Assembly: GCA_030141605.1 (NCBI GenBank)
Contig: JAQGDQ010000550.1
Location: 1 to 64,000 of the forward strand
Direction of reading: 5' to 3'
Length of the DNA stretch: 64,000 nucleotides
From: Tubiluchus corallicola
Taxonomy: Eukaryota; Priapulida; Priapulimorpha; Priapulimorphida; Tubiluchidae
Positions 1-13,300 of the stretch are shown piece after piece. Position 1 is the first letter of the stretch, and each line of letters opens with the position of its first letter. Made by a program: the position numbers and the translations under genes. The notes below the pieces were generated by a model, which did no database searches, had not been told where the DNA came from, and saw nothing but the letters and a program-made list of their open reading frames with translations.

Positions 1-360
1 TAACACCACACTGCACCACACCACCCACCCACCTACACACCACACCACCCACACCATACCACTCCACCACATCACACCACACCGCACCACAACATACCAC
101 TGCAGCACACCGCACGACCTACATACCACACCACACCAACCACACCATACGACTCCACCACATCACACCACACTGCACCACACCATACCACATCACACCG
201 CACTGCACCACACCATAACACCACACCGCACCACAACACCCACCCACCCACACACCACGCCACCCACTCCATACCACACTACCCACACCACACCCCACAC
301 ACCCTATCACCCCACCACACCATCCATAGCACAACACACAAAGCACACCACCACCACACC
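1..360. repeat. CACCACACC minisatellite block 1 (truncated at window edge)
   Basis: Degenerate 5-10 bp repeats (CACCA, CACACC, CATACCACT, TGCACCACA). The plus strand has almost no G except in TGCACC and CCGCACC; the minus strand is therefore a long G/T-rich tract with GGTGTGG runs. The same higher-order phrases recur in blocks 2 and 3. Confidence 0.93.
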
Positions 361-1370
361 ACATCAAATCCACCACCTCACGTGGTGATCATGATGTTGA
401 TGATGATGATGATGGTGGCAACGATGACAACACCTTTAGCACAAGCACCAACAGCACAGCATTACAACAAAACCAGTCCAAACATTTTTCACAAAGTTGA
501 AACTATGTGCTATAATATAATAAATAGCAAAGGCCCCGCAAAAGATTTTGCGTATAAATACACGTGTAATCAATAATACGCGAACATCCTACCTAGTCCA
601 CATTTATAACACAAAGCCCGTAACATCGTGCCTACCGTTTGTTTAACTAACGCAAAGCCTGTAGCTTTTTGCTGAATTAAAGTTATAAGATTATAGACAG
701 AGTACAATGGATGACGTCACAACAATGCCTTTGCGTCAGCAGTTTTCTAAGTGAAAATTGCCGAAAATGGAACTTCTAATTAACTCGCCAGTACTCCTCT
801 CGGTGGACCTGCCCTAAAATATATCCCACATCATCGTGTAGCCCTGTCCTTCCTCTTTGTAAAGAGCCGTATATCTCCTTCCGAGAGTCCCACTGGGCGA
901 CGCTAGAACGTTTTTCCCGCAGGCTGTTTGGTCAAAATTTCGAAAAAATCGCGAGTTGGGTCCGGGAAAACGCCCATTACGGGACGCCGTGGCCCTCTCG
1001 GGAATTCTAAATATGCCTACTACACCCACCGCTGAACGGGCTATCTATCCATACCCAGCACCACCCTCGGCCCGTTCCCGTTCTCTACATCTCAGCCGTA
1101 TAACTTTTGCAGAAAACGGCCGAAAAAGGGCCATTTTTGGAGGTTTTTCGCCTCCCCCTTCTCCCGGTGGGCCCCATTCGAAAAATAAACCATCAATGGC
1201 ACGACACTAGATCGAGACCTTTCGTTTGATGTATAGATCGCCGCAAATGGTGCCCTCGTCCGGGCTGTAGCCTCGAATCTTATATATATATTAAGATACC
1301 AAGAATATTAATATAAGAGACTAGCCAAACCCCACAAAAAGAATTTTGTGCACAAATCAACACAAAACCC
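361..1370. repeat. Conserved satellite unit, copy 1
   Basis: About 1 kb of complex sequence that begins after the minisatellite with a CACGTG palindrome and a short ATG-rich microsatellite. It contains a perfect TGACGTCA motif (712-719), GC-rich central sequence, an AATAAA and a TATATATATA tract near its end. The 65-84 codon plus-strand open frame (956-1210) is present in all copies. However, copy 3 differs from copy 1 by several clustered amino-acid changes with few synonymous changes, which argues against a selected protein. Confidence 0.9.
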
Positions 1371-2321
1371 ACACCACACCACTCCACCTCATCACACCAC
1401 ACTGCACCACACCATACCACTCCACCACATCACACCGCACAGCACCACACCATAACACCACACTGCACCACACCACCCACCCACCTACACACCACACCGC
1501 ACCACACCATACCGCTGCAGCACACCGCACCACCCACACACCACACCACTCCACCACATCACACCACACTGCACCACACCATACCACTGCACCACCCACA
1601 CACCACACCACACCACCCACACCATAATACTCCACCACATCACACCGCACAGCACCACACCATAACACCACACTGCACCACACCGCACAGCACCACACCA
1701 TAACACCACACTGCACCACACCGCACAGCACCACACCATAACACCACACTGCACCACACCACCCACCAACCTACACACCACACCGCACCACACCATACCG
1801 CTGCAGCACACCGCACCACACCACACCACCCACACCATACGACTCCACCACATCACACCACACTGCACCACACCATACCACTGCACCGCACCACCCACAC
1901 ACCACACCACACCACCCACACCATAATACTCCACCACATCACACCGCACAGCACCACACAATAACACCACACTGCACCACACCACCCACCCACCTACACA
2001 CCACACCACCCACACCATACCACTCCACCACATCACACCACACCGCACCACAACATACCACTGCAGCACACCGCACGACCTACATACCACACCACACCAA
2101 CCACACCATACGACTCCACCACATCACACCACACTGCACCACACCATACCACATCACACTGCACTGCACCACACCATAACACCACACCGCACCACAACAC
2201 CCACCCACCCACACACCACGCCACCCACTCCATACCACACTACCCACACCACACCCCACACACCCTATCACCCCACCACACCATCCATAGCACAACACAC
2301 AAAGCACACCACCACCACACC
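1371..2321. repeat. CACCACACC minisatellite block 2
   Basis: About 950 bp of the same G-poor minisatellite, with internal higher-order repetition of phrases such as CACACCGCACAGCACC. Frames on the minus strand read as Val/Trp/Cys/Gly-rich repeats and are artefacts of the repeat. Confidence 0.93.
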
Positions 2322-3333
2322 ACATCAAATCCACCACCTCACGTGGTGATCATGATGTTGATGATGATGATGATGATGGTGGCAACGATGACAACACCTT
2401 TAGCACAAGCACCAACAGCACAGCATTACAACAAAACCAGTCCAAACATTTTTCACAAAGTTGAAACTATGTGCTATAATATAATAAATAGCAAAGGCCC
2501 CGCAAAAGATTTTGCGTATAAATACACGTGTAATCAATAATACGCGAACATCCTACCTAGTCCACATTTATAACACAAAGCCCGTAACATCGTGCCTACC
2601 GTTTGTTTAACTAACGCAAAGCCTGTAGCTTTTTGCTGAATTAAAGTTATAAGATTATAGACAGAGTACAATGGATGACGTCACAACAATGCCTTTGCGT
2701 CAGCAGTTTTCTAAGTGAAAATTGCCGAAAATGGAACTTCTAATTAACTCGCCAGTACTCCTCTCGGTGGACCTGCCCTAAAATATATCCCACATCATCG
2801 TGTAGCCCTGTCCTTCCTCTTTGTAAAGAGCCGTATATCTCCTTCCGAGAGTCCCACTGGGCGACGCTAGAACGTTTTTCCCGCAGGCTGTTTGGTCAAA
2901 ATTTCGAAAAAATCGCGAGTTGGGTCCGGGAAAACGCCCATTACGGGACGCCGTGGCCCTCTCGGGAATTCTAAATATGCCTACTACACCCACCGCTGAC
3001 CGGGCTATCTATCCATACCCAGCACCACCCTCGGCCCGTTCCCGTTCTCTACATCTCAGCCGTATAACCTTTGCAAAAAACGGCCGAAAAAGGGCCATTT
3101 TTGGAGGTTTTTCGCCTCCCCCTTCTCCCGGTGGGCCCCATTCGAAAAATAAACCATCAATGGCACGACACTAGATCGAGACCTTTCGTTTGATGTATAG
3201 ATCGCCGCAAATGGTGCCCTCGTCCGGGCTGTAGCCTCGAATCTTATATATATATTAAGATACCAAGAATATTAATATAAGAGACTAGCCAAACCCCACA
3301 AAAAGAATTTTGTGCACAAATCAACACACAACC
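2322..3333. repeat. Conserved satellite unit, copy 2
   Basis: Nearly identical to copy 1. Visible differences include one extra ATG trinucleotide in the microsatellite near 2360, A-to-C near 2999 and a few substitutions near 3068-3077. TGACGTCA lies at 2676-2683. The near-identity points to recent duplication or active homogenisation. Confidence 0.92.
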
Positions 3334-4352
3334 CACACCACACCACTCCACCTCATTACACCACACCACACCACACTGCACCACACCATACCACTCCACC
3401 TCATCGCACCACACTGCACCACACAATACCACCACACCGCACCGCACCACACCATACCACCTACACACCACACCACCCACACCATACCACTCCACCACAT
3501 CACACCACACTGCACCACACCATACCACTGCACCACCCACACACCACACCACACCACCCACACCATAATACTCCACCACATCACACCGCACAGCACCACA
3601 CCATAACACCACACTGCACCACACCACCCACCCACCTACACACCACACCACCCACACCATACCACTCTACCACATCACACCACACCGCACCACACCATAT
3701 CACTGCAGCACACTGCACCACCCACACACCACTCCACACCACCCACACCATACGACTCCACCACATCACACCACACCATACCACTCCACACCACACCATA
3801 CCACTCCACCACATCACACCACACTGCACCACACCATACCACTGCACCACACACGCACCACACCACCCACCTACACACCACACCACCCACACCATACCAC
3901 TCCACCACATCACATCACACTGCACCACACCATACCACTGCACCACCCACACACCACGCCACCCACACCATAATACTCCACCACATCACACCGCCCAGCC
4001 CCACACCACACTGCACCACCCACACCATACCACTCCACCATATCCCACCACACCGCACCACACCATACCACTGCAGCACACCGCACCACCCACATACCAC
4101 ACCACCCACACCATACGACTCCACCACATCACACCCCACTGCACCACACCATACCACTGCACCGCACCACCCACACACCACACCACCCACACCATAATAC
4201 TCCACCACATCACACCCCACTGCACCACACCATACCACTGCACCACCCACACACCACGCCACCCACTCCATACCACACTACCCACACCACACACCCTATC
4301 ACCCCACCACACCATCCATAGCACAACACACAAAGCACACCACCACCACACC
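3334..4352. repeat. CACCACACC minisatellite block 3
   Basis: About 1 kb of the same G-poor minisatellite, the longest block seen and different in internal order from block 2. A long plus-strand frame (3312-4523) runs through it as Thr/His/Pro repeats; this is low-complexity translation and not a gene. Confidence 0.93.
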
Positions 4353-5320
4353 ACATCAAATCCACCACCTCACGTGGTGATCATGATGGTGGCAACGATG
4401 ACGACACCTATAGCACGTATAGCACAGCATTACAACAAAACCATTCCAAACATTTTTCACAAAGTTGAAACTATGTGCTATAATATAATAAATAGCAAAG
4501 GCCCCGCAAAAGATTTTGCGTAAAAAACCACGTATAATCAATAACACGCGAACATTCTACCTAGTCCTCACTTTTAACACAAAGCCCGTAGCAGCTTTTA
4601 CTGAATTACAGCTGCGTAGCAGCTTTTTGCTGAATTAAAGCTATAAGATTATAGACAGATATAATGGATGACGTCACAACAATGCCTTTGCGTCAGCAGT
4701 TTCTTAAGCGAAAATTGCCGAAAATGGAACCTCTAATTAACTCGTCGGTACTTCTCTCGGTGGACCTGCCCTAACATATAGCCCACATCATCGTGTAGCC
4801 CTGTCCTTCCTCTTTGTAAAGAGCTATATATCTCCTTCCGAAAGTCCCACCAGGCGACGCTAGAACGTTTTTCCCGCATGCTGTTTGTTCAAAATTTCGA
4901 AAAAATCGCGAGTTGGGTCCGGGAAAACGCCCGTTGCGGGACCCCGTGGCCCTCTCGGGAATTCTAAATATGCCTACTACACCCATCGCTGAACGGGCTA
5001 TCTATCCATACCCAGTACCACCCTCGGCCCGTTCCCGTTCTTCAGAAATAAGAGGTATAAGTTTTGCAAAAAACGGCCGAAAGATGGCCATTTTTGGAGG
5101 TTTTTCGCCTCCCCCTCCTTCCGGTGGGCCCGATTCGAAAAATAAACCATCAATGGCACGACACTAGATCGAGACCTTTCGTTTGATATATAGATCGTCG
5201 CAAATGGTGCCGTCGTCGAAGCTGTAGCCTCGAATCTTATATATAAATAAATATATTAAGATACCAAGAATATTAATATAAGGGATAGCTTGATAACTTA
5301 CACAAAAAATAATTTTCAAC
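4353..5320. repeat. Conserved satellite unit, copy 3 (diverged)
   Basis: Clearly homologous to copies 1 and 2 but with more substitutions, loss of part of the ATG microsatellite, and an internal duplication around 4585-4640 (GCAGCTTTT..CTGAATTA twice). TGACGTCA is kept at 4669-4676. Homology is lost shortly after the TATATA/AATATTAATATA segment, around 5280-5320, which marks the edge of the array. Confidence 0.9.
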
Positions 5321-7393
5321 ATAAAAGAAGTTTAGGCAGAATAAAAGTACGTTAGTTGTAGTTGTAACTAATTTTAAAGCTGCTCACTTGAAAGTATTTC
5401 GCAATGATGTTGTTGTCGTTTTCGCTCTCGCTGTTTTTCGTGGAATAAGTTTAATATTGTGACGTCACAGCAGAATTACTCCAAATTCTAAATTTTCAAT
5501 AAAAACGGATTGCATGATAACGATAACGATGACTCATTCAGGCAGTTGGGTAGAAAACATTGAGTAAACAAGTAACCCAGCGCTTCGCATTTCGGACTGG
5601 TTTCAGCACTCAAAGAAATTATTAGCTATATCTCGCCATGAGATGGCAGGCAACACTAGGCTAACGACTCTGCAACGAGCCCCAGAGAAATGAAATGACA
5701 TCACGGCTGTCAAAGGATGATTCTTATCTCCTCATGTAGATTTATAACAATTAATTTTGCCTCTTAAAAGAGGGATGTATTCTGAGCAGTTGTACTCTAA
5801 ATCTCTAAAATTATAGGTACTGTTTTTTAGGCTGAACGTGGAAACTAAAGATGAACGACATTTGGCCTTTTTCATGCTCCTACATTGCTTTCTAAAGGGC
5901 TGTTCACATGCTCACAACATCCCCCTTTCAGCTGGAGCTGATTTTGTTTTTGCTGGCAGCAACGGCCTGCTCCAGTTTTCTCCATCTGACAATTTTTCCG
6001 CTCAGAATGACCTCTAGTGGCCAGACGTGTAATGTTTGCCAAATTCAGATAATTTAGGCCAGCGGTTATCTGATGAACCATTGATGACGCATGCGCCGAT
6101 ATTTTGGTAAAATGGCTCAAGGATCTTTCACAGCAAAAGCAAATATTTACTCTGTAGCTGTTGTTGTTTAGTCGGCTTACTCCGATTCTACGTGATTCAG
6201 AAAGTAACGATAAAGTAGGCCTGCAACCTCTAGCTGTGTCTTCACAGTAAATAGTAGGCCTAATTTAAGGCCTACGGCGGTAATTACGTTGAAGGCTAGG
6301 CCTCGCCCTCATGAAAATAATGTTATCTACAGGATTCAGACTTCTACAGTTCCGTATTCACGAGAAATGAGTGACCGCTGTTCAGTAAGCGACTTTTAAT
6401 GAGATACATGTACTGTAAAATAAAAATGTACCGAAAACGATGTTTTTAATAACGGCTAATACATTTAATGTATTTATTTAACGTTACAATAACAAAATTT
6501 ACAATTGCAGGCCAAGTTAATGGCTAGAATAACGCAAAGCATTGGTGCCTCGCGCCATCTAGTGAGGATAATATTTTTTAAAAAATTCTCTAATTGGGCT
6601 CACAGATTTAGACAAAGCGTTTGCGTGTTATTGAGAGATTGCTAGCACATAGCTAGAACAAGGGCGCCACGTTGTTGGTCATCAGCAACTTTCCAACATG
6701 TATTTTCAATGGCGCTTCGGGTTTGTTTTTACATAAACATTTTTGCCATAAACAGAAATTTAAAATTTTTTTGGTTTTTTGCTAATTGCAATTATAGAGG
6801 CATTCCTATGACAGTCAAGATATAAATTAAACTACACAATTGGGTCTGTATTTACAAATATTATTGCAGCCATTTCTAGCGATATTCGTTTACAATTTTA
6901 ACCAAATTCCTTATTTCGCTCCCGGATTAAACTAGTTTTGTGCCTGTAAATAACTAATTAGCTAGAAACCAGCATTTCTAATTTCCATTTGCTCGTGTAA
7001 CTATCCTGGTGAAATAAATAAATCTAATCCAAAAATAATTTGGACTGCTCTATTTATCTAATTTGCACGGTGCCGTGCAGGAATTTAACAGCGTGCATAT
7101 TCACCCAGAAAATTGTTTTCCAGGTATAGGAGGCACTATCCAGTACGTAATTTTTCACAACTTGAAAAAACAGGACCCACATTAAGCGACTTGACCTTAT
7201 AAAAGAATATTAATCTAATTAATAAACAATTTACAAATTCTCTGTGAGTACTTAAGTATAACTGAAATATATAGTGACCCTAAAAAAGATCTGATTTGTT
7301 TATGCTGTATTGCAAAGATACTTTGCTATTGAACACTTTTGTTTCTGCGTACTGTTTTCTGTAGGTTTTAAGTTGAATCAGCTAAAGAAGAAT

Positions 7394-7512
7394 ACACTGT
7401 TAAAAAGAAAGGGTTTTTAAATTTTTTAAAAAGGGTTTTCATTGTGTCCCCGTCGAAAATATTTAAGGGTTAATTGAAAAAATCCTATGCTAAAAACCCT
7501 TTTCTAAGGTGT
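7394..7512. mobile_element. Short inverted-repeat element, possible MITE
   Basis: The left end (ACAC..TTAAAAAG..AGGGTTTTTA) and the reverse complement of the right end (ACACCTTAGAAAAGGGTTTTTA pattern) match over about 22-26 bp with small gaps. They enclose roughly 70 bp of AT-rich sequence with further AAAGGGTTTT copies. No clear target-site duplication was found, so the element class is not assigned and chance AT-rich pairing is not fully excluded. Confidence 0.4.
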
Positions 7513-7804
7513 TCTTACATACACCTCACATGACATTTTTTTCACAACTGTTCAGAAGAGTTTCCCGAAGTGATGGAATTTCACACAAGTGATGCTGTAT
7601 ATTGTTTTGGTGCCCGATTTGAACATTTATAGACAATGCAAGAGACTGGCACTTATAACTAGTTTCTTAACTTGGACACAAATTCATACATGGCGTATTA
7701 AAAAATTATTGCAAAATTTCACATGCACGCATAAGCACTATTTAGCAAAAGCAGTAACTTGCCCAACAACATGGTGCCCATTGTTGCGTCACTTTTTGCG
7801 CGAG

Positions 7805-7808
<4 letters not shown>

Positions 7809-7839
<31 letters not shown>
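7809..7839. repeat. (TC)n microsatellite
   Basis: Uninterrupted TC dinucleotide run of about 31 bp. It is translated as a Leu/Ser repeat in two spurious plus-strand frames. Confidence 0.97.
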
Positions 7840-7843
<4 letters not shown>

Positions 7844-8798
7844 ATACGCCTAAATCTCTGAATTGGGCCACAATTATTTTAATATTTCTTTTCTATTACA
7901 ATGATTATGCGCATTATTCCTTGAATGTTAGTCAAAAAAAGAAAAGAAACACAAATCAGAACACGACTTTTTTATGTAAGTTTAGACATGCATTGCCCAT
8001 TATGCTAGTGGTTTAGTTCAGATGCTGATTTTAAACATCCGTGGACAACTCTAGTTAGTGGTAGTATAGAAACGATTTAAAGCTATCTGAAGGTGTTAAA
8101 GCTGTCCAAAAAGACAGCCAAGTGAGCAAGCGCAAAACACATTAACCCATAAAAGCAGCAGAAAATGTGTATGAAGCTGTCAAAGTGTCTTCTCAAAACA
8201 AGTGACTGACCGTGAAAGACTGAGAATCGTCATTGTGTGTAAAAATGTATTTGAAAGGCAAACTGGTTCATTGTAATGTGACAAGTGACGTTCAAGTTTG
8301 AAATAAGTAACATGTGAAATTACAAATCCCTGACAAAGTTTGTTATGTCATCATTTGAATGGCCACAAAGTAAAATAAAACCATAGAAGCAAAGAATTTT
8401 ATGTGGCAGGATCCATAGCATGTATGCTTGACATGAATGACTCTTGGCCACCGAACTTACATACGCCCTCTGAGCACTTTCATTCGCTATTTGCCTTCTA
8501 GCAGGACACCTCTGCGGTTCAGTGGCTCATCTTAGAGGGCTAACGTTGACAATGAGTCAGACTCCAGTTATACTATACTAGCTATCTACATTAACTAGAC
8601 CTCGCTGTTGAATTCCGGCCTCTGGTGTCCCATACTATACAAAAAGAGGTTATTGTCAAATACTAACTGTAAATATCAGCTTTATGTGAAATTTGCTTGC
8701 ACCTTGCGAGCTTTAATTACCGCGCGATCAGGAGCGTATCAAGACATTACAACGTCCTAGGCTAACAGTTCAGTCCGCCCATCTCTGTTATGGATTTT

Positions 8799-10262
8799 TT
8801 TATTCTTGTTTACATAGGTTAAATGAAACATACTTCACAATAACTTGTAGTGTATTAGGCCCTAAAACATGGCACCCTAGGCAACAGCCTTGTTAACGTA
8901 TTGCTAGATAGGTCCCTGCACACAGTGCCATCTGTTATCAGATTTTTCCTCCTCATCTCTGCAAGAAAAGAGAAGCAGAGATTAAAAAGTTGGTGCACGG
9001 TGATAGTTACAATAGATGGCATCAGTTTTTTTATATGTATTATTCTTGTGTGGATTTACGACCTATGAAGTACAGTATTTTGATTCTCGCTAATAAATAA
9101 AACTCCAAAATAAAAATGCCAACATAATACAGATGTTATCGTAAACAGTTTTTAAATAATAAATTAAAGTTTTGATACATTATCCAAATGGAAAACACTA
9201 TACACAGCATACAAGATTAAAATAAAATAAAATTGGCAAGATATAATAATATTAATTCACATAATGCTATTCAGTACTATGCTTTGCTAATTGTACTTCG
9301 ACTTACGAGCAAGCTAATATAAATAACAAGACCATGTATTTACAATGCAAAAAAGAAACTGGGTTATTTATACAGAACTGTATAATACAGAAACTTAACT
9401 TTATGCAAACTAGTTCAAATCTTTCTAATTCTGCTCGGATACCCTAGTACAGCTATTCTTAAATTGACACAAAAATTTTAAGTCAAGAAAAACATGGAAC
9501 ATCAAGAAAGCATACAGACGTAGAAGTTTGAGGCATGTAACAGTTGCAAAACTAAGTTAATGCCAAAAGCATTGAATTTAAACAGTTGTTAAACAGAAAT
9601 TTCAGAAACAGTTGTTAAACAGAAACGCTTCTGAGCTAGTGTTTTATGACAGCTACTAAGCTAGTATGCAACAGCAAAGATCTGCGCACATCAGGTTCAC
9701 AGTAATTTGCACAAAACATACGGACTGCAAATTGTATAAACTATAGATGTCACTAACTGGTTCAAAAAATAAAACAGATTGATTGTTCTCTGCTTATAAC
9801 TTGTTTATAAATTATCAGAAAACTTAAAATAATTAAATTCCAACTTAGTCGCGTGATCCTAAAACAACTTTGGTATCAGCAAAAAAAAGATGATAAGCCT
9901 TTCCAAGCATAAAAAAATAAACTGCTTAAACGCCAACCTTGTTATAATGCATTATGCACAGGTCAGACAACAATCTTTAGCTGCCTAACATTATAGAATA
10001 TTACGTTAAACATTCACCTTTTAGAAAGTAACAGAAAAACACTCTAGCTTCTGCTTTCACTTTTGCTAACTAGGGATTAACTATTGCAGAAAGTTATCAC
10101 TTTCTACTCAGCACTTACAAGCTATTAAGGGCTCAAGTCAGCTACAAAGGTGCTCAAAAAATCTGTTGCAATGCCAATTTTACGCAATACATGAAAACCT
10201 TAACTTAACATACTAAAATATTATGCTACATAAATGCAGTGAAGCGCATTGTCTTTCTTCTG
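8799..10262 (-). other. Probable 3' UTR or downstream region of the RASSF gene
   Basis: AT-rich sequence directly downstream of the stop codon at 10263-10265. On the minus strand the only clear AATAAA I found is at 8799-8804 (TTTATT on the plus strand), which would give a 3' UTR of about 1.46 kb. That poly(A) site is a guess. A 26 bp tandem duplication lies at 9580-9625. No coding sequence seen. Confidence 0.35.
9580..9625. repeat. 26 bp tandem duplication
   Basis: AAACAGTTGTTAAACAGAAA occurs at 9580-9599 and again at 9606-9625, giving a period of 26 bp. Confidence 0.85.
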
Positions 10263-10372
10263 TCACACCCACATTCCGTGGGGATTCTTTGGTGTTGGCA
10301 AAACATTGGCAAGTTGCTGAGGAGCAAATGTCATCTTGCGTGGAGCTTTAGTTGAGCTCGTGGTGCCCTCTC
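10263..10372 (-). CDS. RASSF8: RASSF coding exon 6 (C-terminus and stop)
   Basis: Acceptor TTTTATAG at 10373-10380. Encodes about 36 residues ending NPHGMWV and a TGA stop at 10263-10265. The first two bases complete the Gly codon split from exon 5. Too short for a long-frame search, but its phase and coding character are clear. Confidence 0.88.
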
Positions 10373-13300
10373 CTATAAAAAATTAAATCTTCAGAAATGG
10401 AAGTTGATATATGTCCTTGGTCAAAGTGAGTTGTTATTAACATATTAAAAGAAATGCTATGAAGTAAGTTGTAGGTTGTAAATATTACAACCACATATGG
10501 CATCATTATAAAAGCAAAGTTTAGGTTTTATTTCACAGGGAGGAAAATTCTCAACAATACTTCAGTGCAGAGAATAGTCCAAGAAGTTAATGCCATATTA
10601 CAAATTACTTCATAGCACAAAACAGATGTAGTATGCAATTCAGCAAAAGTTTCTGATACACATTTAATGGCAATGAAGTGGCTTCGTTTTTACCCACTTA
10701 TAAAAAATTATTGGCTGGCAACCAATCTTTATCGTATATCTTTTTCGATATATATAGATATGTGAACGATATAAATAAATATACATATACACGATAGCAT
10801 AAAAATCCAAACCTCTATACTGATACTTTTCATTATCAATTGTTTCAAAGGTTTAAAGAACCACATTACTAACACTGCCAGCAAAAAGAAAGAACTACAT
10901 GACGTCATATGCTATATATCGTAACAAATTGCAGTTGCATTATAATGCGTTAAATATAATCTCTTGTAATACAGTTGTCGGATGTATGCAGCTTGATTTT
11001 TAGTTTATCATGAGTCGCTAAGATGATATTTGTTTTTGTGATGCTTCACAATTTTATTTCCTCACCTGCACTAACACATGTCTAATGTATATTAGTTACC
11101 ATGGTAACATAATTTGAATTTTACAAGATTTACGAAGCAAATTTTTGTTGAAACAAATCAGCATCTATTTCGACATATCCTACAAATAATATGAATGGGC
11201 ACAGATTCTGTATGTCATAATGACTCGTGCAAAAATAAACGATGTTATGAACGAATGAAGAACTGAACAAACAAACAAACAAACAAATAGCTGATTAATA
11301 TTAAGCAAAATTGTTCAATACCCGTGCTAAGGAATTGGCAACTTTGACCCGTTTTTGTCTTGTGAACCTCTTTTTATAATTTAGTTTAATTTATTAATAC
11401 TCAATTGAAACTTACAGAAAGTGTACAAACATACAACAATACAACACTATACATTACAACAAAATAAAACATTACATTAAAAATTAAAAGATTTTTGAGT
11501 GTTGGGGAGACACAAAGAGGAAAAACTGCTTACATGTGCCCTTTATATTTGAGAAAGCTATCAAGATCAACTGAACACAATAATTTAAAATTTGCTGCTG
11601 TCACAAGAGGAGAACCATTCACAGAATTTGAAAGTGAATCCCGCATGTGAACAATCTGGTTTGAAATAAATTGTTGAAACTGTTAGTTTTAACGAATAGT
11701 TTCTCTACCTATGATCAGATGAAGACCCAGTAAAAACGTTTTAGCACTCAAACCTACTTCTTTATGAATGATTTTATAACATAGGTCAATTTGAATTCGT
11801 CTTCCTTCTAACAACTTTATATGTAAAATTTTCAGTCTAACGAATCCAGGTTTTACCTTCAGAGATTTCTGACGTCTCAGAAGGCTGATCGGTTTTGGCA
11901 AACGTTTCGAGATTTTCATCTCTTATGTCTCGCAGTATTACTTCGCACTCTCGAGATTTTTCATCAATCTTCGCTTCCAACTCGTTGATTTGCTCCGAGA
12001 CCTTCTCCATTTCCTGAACGGTTTCCTAAACACACGTAAGCGCATTTGTACCATTTGACATGCACATCATAACTAAGTATATTTTTAGGTTCAACTGAAA
12101 CCAATCACTTCATCCAGCTGTCAGATTCCAGACGAAATTAATTACAGCAATGTACTGAGTGAGTGCAATGAAAAGGCACTAAGAGTATTGTGTAAATACT
12201 GTAAATCAAAAATGCTTAGATTTTTAGACAATTCATGGCTAGTGGCAGAAATTAAAACTGCAAAAACTGTTAAAAAATGTAGTTTGAAAAATACATGATT
12301 TGATTGGCTCAAATCACATCATGTGACTGGAAGTAACAATAGGTCTTGTAGGTTTTATTTAATTTGCAGCATCAATGACTGAAATTATGAAATTTAAGTG
12401 ATGGAAAACAAATCTTGATTTACATTACAATCTCAATTATTGTATTTCTCATAATTTCAGTCTGGGCACTTCTGTTTGCAGAACAGTTTCATGTAACCAC
12501 TTTCCTCAGGCCTCTTATCTATGGAATAATTCATTGGCAGAAAATAGTTTCGCTGTTAAATACATCTTCCCCCACTTCAACAAGAACATTTTAACAAATA
12601 TCTTCTAGCACTTGCAAAAAACAGTTACCAGATTTCTATTTCCCTAGATCTATATTCATATTTCTGTCTTTTCACTGTATGTAGGCCCTAACCATGAGTG
12701 GTCACTGGCCATGCTTCTAGGCAGTTTGTATAAGTGAAAACAATTGCGAAAAATCTTATCACAGCTTATTATATGCAACATGTGCCACATATTTAAAATA
12801 TCATAACACACAATCAAAGTAGTCATCAACTTACGACAACAATCAGTTCTGACAGACTGGTTACAAGATGAACTGGACACAAGTACATTCGAGCAGTACA
12901 TCGCCACATGCAAGTTGGACTCGTTGAGCATGTGTATGCGCACCAAGTATGACGGTGCCTATAATTAATTTATTGAAACAGATAGCAATTTAAAGTTAAT
13001 TTGTTTAAAAAAAGAAGGAAATATGAGTGATAACTGATTTTGTATAATTAACTAATTAAGTTGCGGTTGGATTGTAAAGTCGGACAGTCGCAAGTTGCAT
13101 AGGTCGTAGGTCAACGACCACCTGTATTTAACTTGAAGAAATTCAGTGTGTGATCTTCGTGTGCACATACCTCATGGGCAAGAAGTTTTTTACTAATCTC
13201 ACTCTGCATTCGAGCGATCTCGTGTAACTCCTTCAGTTCTTTCTGTTTTTTCTTCTGTTTCACTTCTTCCCACTCTTTACTCTCCTTGTCGTGTCGTTCA

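Larger units (their letters stand above)
1..5320. repeat. Composite tandem array (about 2 kb monomers, three copies)
   Basis: Three head-to-tail monomers are visible. Each is a block of degenerate CACCACACC-type minisatellite followed by a conserved unit of about 1 kb. Corresponding landmarks in copies 1 and 2 are 1961-1964 bp apart; copies 2 and 3 are about 1993-2031 bp apart because the minisatellite block differs in length. Copies 1 and 2 are almost identical over the conserved unit; copy 3 has many substitutions and small rearrangements. The first copy is cut by the window start, so the array probably continues to the left. The right-hand homology fades near 5290-5320. The open frames in this array are low-complexity translations or show no sign of protein-level constraint. 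Confidence 0.95.
5321..8798. other. Intergenic sequence without a recognised gene
   Basis: AT-rich non-coding sequence. The only frames above 60 codons (5872-6120 minus, 7589-8016 plus) have no recognisable domain, and the plus-strand ones run through a TC microsatellite. A TGACGTCA motif occurs at 5460-5467. A small inverted-repeat element (7394-7512) and the TC tract are listed separately. Confidence 0.6.

Noticed and set aside
814-1029. 71-codon minus-strand frame in each satellite unit
   Set aside because: Overlaps the other frame on the opposite strand; no codon-level constraint visible.
956-1210. 84-codon frame conserved in all three satellite units (also 2920-3174, 4913-5167)
   Set aside because: The frame begins at TTG rather than ATG, and copy 3 shows clustered amino-acid changes with few silent ones; conservation is explained by repeat homogenisation.
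72-2337. Overlapping Val/Trp/Cys/Gly-rich minus-strand frames
   Set aside because: Repeat-derived, present in several frames at once, no start context or domain.
3312-4523. 403-codon Thr/His/Pro open frame on the plus strand
   Set aside because: It is a translation of the CACCACACC minisatellite; all frames of such a repeat lack stops, and the complex-unit part is short.
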